From Chloroflexota bacterium (GTDB lineage Bacteria; Chloroflexota; Anaerolineae; B4-G1), in NCBI GenBank assembly GCA_030596915.1, contig JAUVSX010000138.1:1-7569 (forward strand): DNA of 7,569 bases, given 5' to 3'. Position 1 is the stretch's first letter; the number at the start of each line of letters is the position of its first letter. Shown in pieces: positions 6,398-7,569 of this stretch. Under the pieces are notes generated by a model. It was given only the letters and a program-made list of their open reading frames with translations. It was not told the DNA's origin and searched no databases. A program made the position numbers and the translations under genes.

Positions 6398-6437
6398 ACC
6401 AGGCCCCCGAAGCTCTGCAGAGCTTCGGGGGCCTGGT
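6398..6437 (-). terminator. Perfect 40-nt palindrome, probable terminator of the upstream FecR gene
   Basis: ACCAGGCCCCCGAAGCTCTG is followed immediately by its exact reverse complement, which gives an 18-bp GC-rich stem with a TGCA loop. With one bulged G the pairing extends further through GAA/TTC. It lies 57 nt after the stop codon at 6495. The flanks on either strand lack a T-run, so it would be an I-shaped rather than classical intrinsic terminator. Because it is symmetrical it could act on both strands. Confidence 0.6.
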
Positions 6438-6462
6438 GTTCTGCCACCCTCTTGGCGCCGGC

Positions 6463-6487
6463 GCAGTGGCGCCGCATCAGCCACTGC
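6463..6487. repeat. 8-bp inverted repeat just after the upstream FecR gene
   Basis: GCAGTGGC (6463-6470) and GCCACTGC (6480-6487) pair exactly around a 9-nt loop. It lies immediately downstream of the TAG at 6497-6495 and could form an accessory hairpin before the larger palindrome, for termination or protection of the RNA 3' end. Confidence 0.4.
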
Positions 6488-6494
6488 CGCCCGA

Positions 6495-7569
6495 CTAGCC
6501 GGATCGCGGCCTGTCCCCCGCGCCACTACCGCCGTCACCGGCGGATCCCGATCCAGGGGCCGGCGTACAGGTCCCTTCACAGCCATCCTCGCCACCGCTG
6601 CCCTCGCCGGCAGGAGTGGGCTCCGCCTTGCCCGGCTCCCTGCCTTGTGGCGTCCCATCCTCCGGGCCCGCCCCGCGCGGACCGTCGTCAGGCGACTCGC
6701 CGTCGCCATCGTGTCCACCGCCAGCACCCGACTCCAGACTCCCTTCTGATGGCTCCTCTCTCACGCCCTCCGGCCGATCTTCAGCCGGCTCTCCCTCTTG
6801 CGGGGCGTCGCTACCGCGCTCCCCGTCGCTGGGCTGCCGTGTCTCATCTCCGTGATGACCCGCATCCTGCCCGTTCGCTTCGCCATCCCGTTGGGGAGTA
6901 ACCTCAATACTCGGGCGGGGCGTCGGCAGTGCGGGGCCGGATTCCACACGAACTGTCTCGCCCCTGCCAACCGACACTGCACCGCTCGCACTCTCCAACG
7001 ACACCCGGCCCACGGCCACAGCTACGTCGGTGCCGTCTACCCCCACGTCAACCCTAACGCCCAAGGGCCCTACCTGCGGCTGCGCTCGCAGGCGGGCGTG
7101 TGGTGTTTCGATCTCGAAGCGACGCAAAGCCCTCGCTCCCCCACCAAGGCGTGAGAACGTACCGCCGCCTGGCTGCCACAGCACGACAACAGCATCCCGG
7201 CCACTCAGCCGCGACCGTAGCTCAACCAGCTCAACCTCACTCTCCGATGCCACGTCGACGGTTCCGCCCCCAGGCAGCGCCACCATCACCGAGGAGCCCG
7301 GCCCGGTGCGCACCCTCCCGCCGGGTGGCACGCGGGCGCCAGAACGCGCCGGTTCCCACGCTTGGGTGCGAGGGAGCCATATCTCGACCACACCGTTGAC
7401 TGACTCGAGCCTTGCCGCTCGAGCAACGATTGGCGGAAGCAAGAACTCGCCAAACAGCAGCCCCGCGAGAACCAGTACCAGTGCCATCACGCCCACCGTG
7501 GCCAGCCGAGGCAGGCCCCAACGCAGGGTAGCTGCGCCGAGCCATGGGATTACGCCGGCGCCCCTTTCC
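6495..7569 (-). CDS. Membrane-anchored FecR-domain protein with acidic low-complexity tail (5' end outside window)
   Basis: The frame stays open to the right edge and reads (from the edge) ERGAGVIPWLGAATLRWG, then PRLATVGVMALVLVLAG. I see no good ribosome site before GTG 7496, so the true start probably lies beyond 7569; GTG 7496 (333 residues) is the in-window alternative. Counting from GTG 7496, a membrane segment covers about residues 3-20, so the part before it would be cytoplasmic. A FecR domain follows: LESVNGVVEIWLP, GGRVRTGPGSSVMVALPGGG, FEIETPHARLRAQ, and VAVAVGRVSLESASGAVSVGRGETV (residues 30-185). Residues 204-333 form a disordered tail rich in Gly, Asp, Glu, Pro and Ser, with two cysteines in DGCEGTC (305-310). 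A cytoplasmic N-terminus plus a single membrane segment plus FecR resembles FecR-type anti-sigma regulators, so a sigma-factor gene upstream is possible but unseen. It is a paralogue of the next gene in order of transcription. Confidence 0.83.
   Translation of the reverse strand, partial: ERGAGVIPWLGAATLRWGLPRLATVGVMALVLVLAGLLFGEFLLPPIVARAARLESVNGVVEIWLPRTQAWEPARSGARVPPGGRVRTGPGSSVMVALPGGGTVDVASESEVELVELRSRLSGRDAVVVLWQPGGGTFSRLGGGARALRRFEIETPHARLRAQPQVGPLGVRVDVGVDGTDVAVAVGRVSLESASGAVSVGRGETVRVESGPALPTPRPSIEVTPQRDGEANGQDAGHHGDETRQPSDGERGSDAPQEGEPAEDRPEGVREEPSEGSLESGAGGGHDGDGESPDDGPRGAGPEDGTPQGREPGKAEPTPAGEGSGGEDGCEGTCTPAPGSGSAGDGGSGAGDRPRSG

Larger units (their letters stand above)
6160..6494. 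other. Intergenic region between the two FecR genes
   Basis: No gene is supported in these 335 nt. Next to the upstream gene it holds a hairpin (6463-6487) and a perfect 40-nt palindrome (6398-6437). Next to the downstream gene it holds a short inverted repeat over a possible -10 box (6203-6220) and the ribosome-binding site GGAGGT (6172 to 6167). The middle, about 6221-6397, is C-rich on the plus strand and shows nothing I can interpret. The layout suggests that the two FecR genes are transcribed at least partly separately. Confidence 0.5.

Noticed and set aside
7237..7545. A 102-codon minus-strand frame starting with ATG near the right edge
   Set aside because: It overlaps the FecR frame throughout, is rich in Arg and Gly and lacks domain features; the FecR frame is the coherent protein.

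Overview
The window is a strongly GC-rich bacterial chromosomal segment. Genes use ATG or GTG starts preceded by purine-rich Shine-Dalgarno sites, and putative promoters have TAGAAT, TACAAT or TAGACT -10 boxes. No RNA gene, insertion sequence, phage gene or CRISPR array is visible. The mix of a promiscuous-type MenC/N-succinylamino-acid racemase, a uroporphyrinogen-decarboxylase-family methyltransferase-like protein, an M24-fold protein and FecR-domain proteins with long low-complexity tails would fit an environmental lineage such as Armatimonadota or Chloroflexota. That placement is a guess from gene content, not something the sequence proves.

Left part (1-4144): an enolase-superfamily enzyme (NSAR/OSBS type) lies on the plus strand at 210-1316. 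It converges on a two-gene minus-strand unit. That unit starts from a promoter near 4021-4048 with a URO-D-family protein (3984 to 2845), followed after 27 nt and a perfect AGGAGG by an M24/creatinase-fold protein (2817 to 1420). The M24 protein seems to have lost the first two metal-binding aspartates, so it is probably not an ordinary metallo-aminopeptidase. The three enzymes may share a small-molecule catabolic theme, but no common substrate can be read from the sequence.

Middle (4145-5178): a 232-residue protein with about seven membrane segments, of unknown function, is transcribed divergently from the URO-D gene. It probably uses the promoter TTGTCA-16-TAGACT and a very short leader. 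A 335-nt gap with only weak hairpins follows.

Right part (5179-7569): two FecR-domain proteins lie in tandem on the minus strand. The downstream one has a Sec/Tat-like signal peptide, a FecR domain and a tail with an acidic DxDxDG stretch and a collagen-like Gly-Pro-Asn region. The upstream one runs off the right edge of the window and has a membrane segment, a FecR domain and a 130-residue Gly/Glu/Asp/Pro-rich tail. A 335-nt gap between them holds a perfect 40-nt palindrome (likely terminator), a second hairpin, and a short inverted repeat overlapping a possible -10 box. The pair looks like a cell-envelope or sensing module. FecR proteins often act with ECF sigma factors, so the gene just beyond the right edge is the most informative missing neighbour.

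Nothing here can be declared a new system with confidence. The best leads are the metal-site-degenerate M24 protein paired with a URO-D homologue, and the duplicated FecR proteins with disordered tails.
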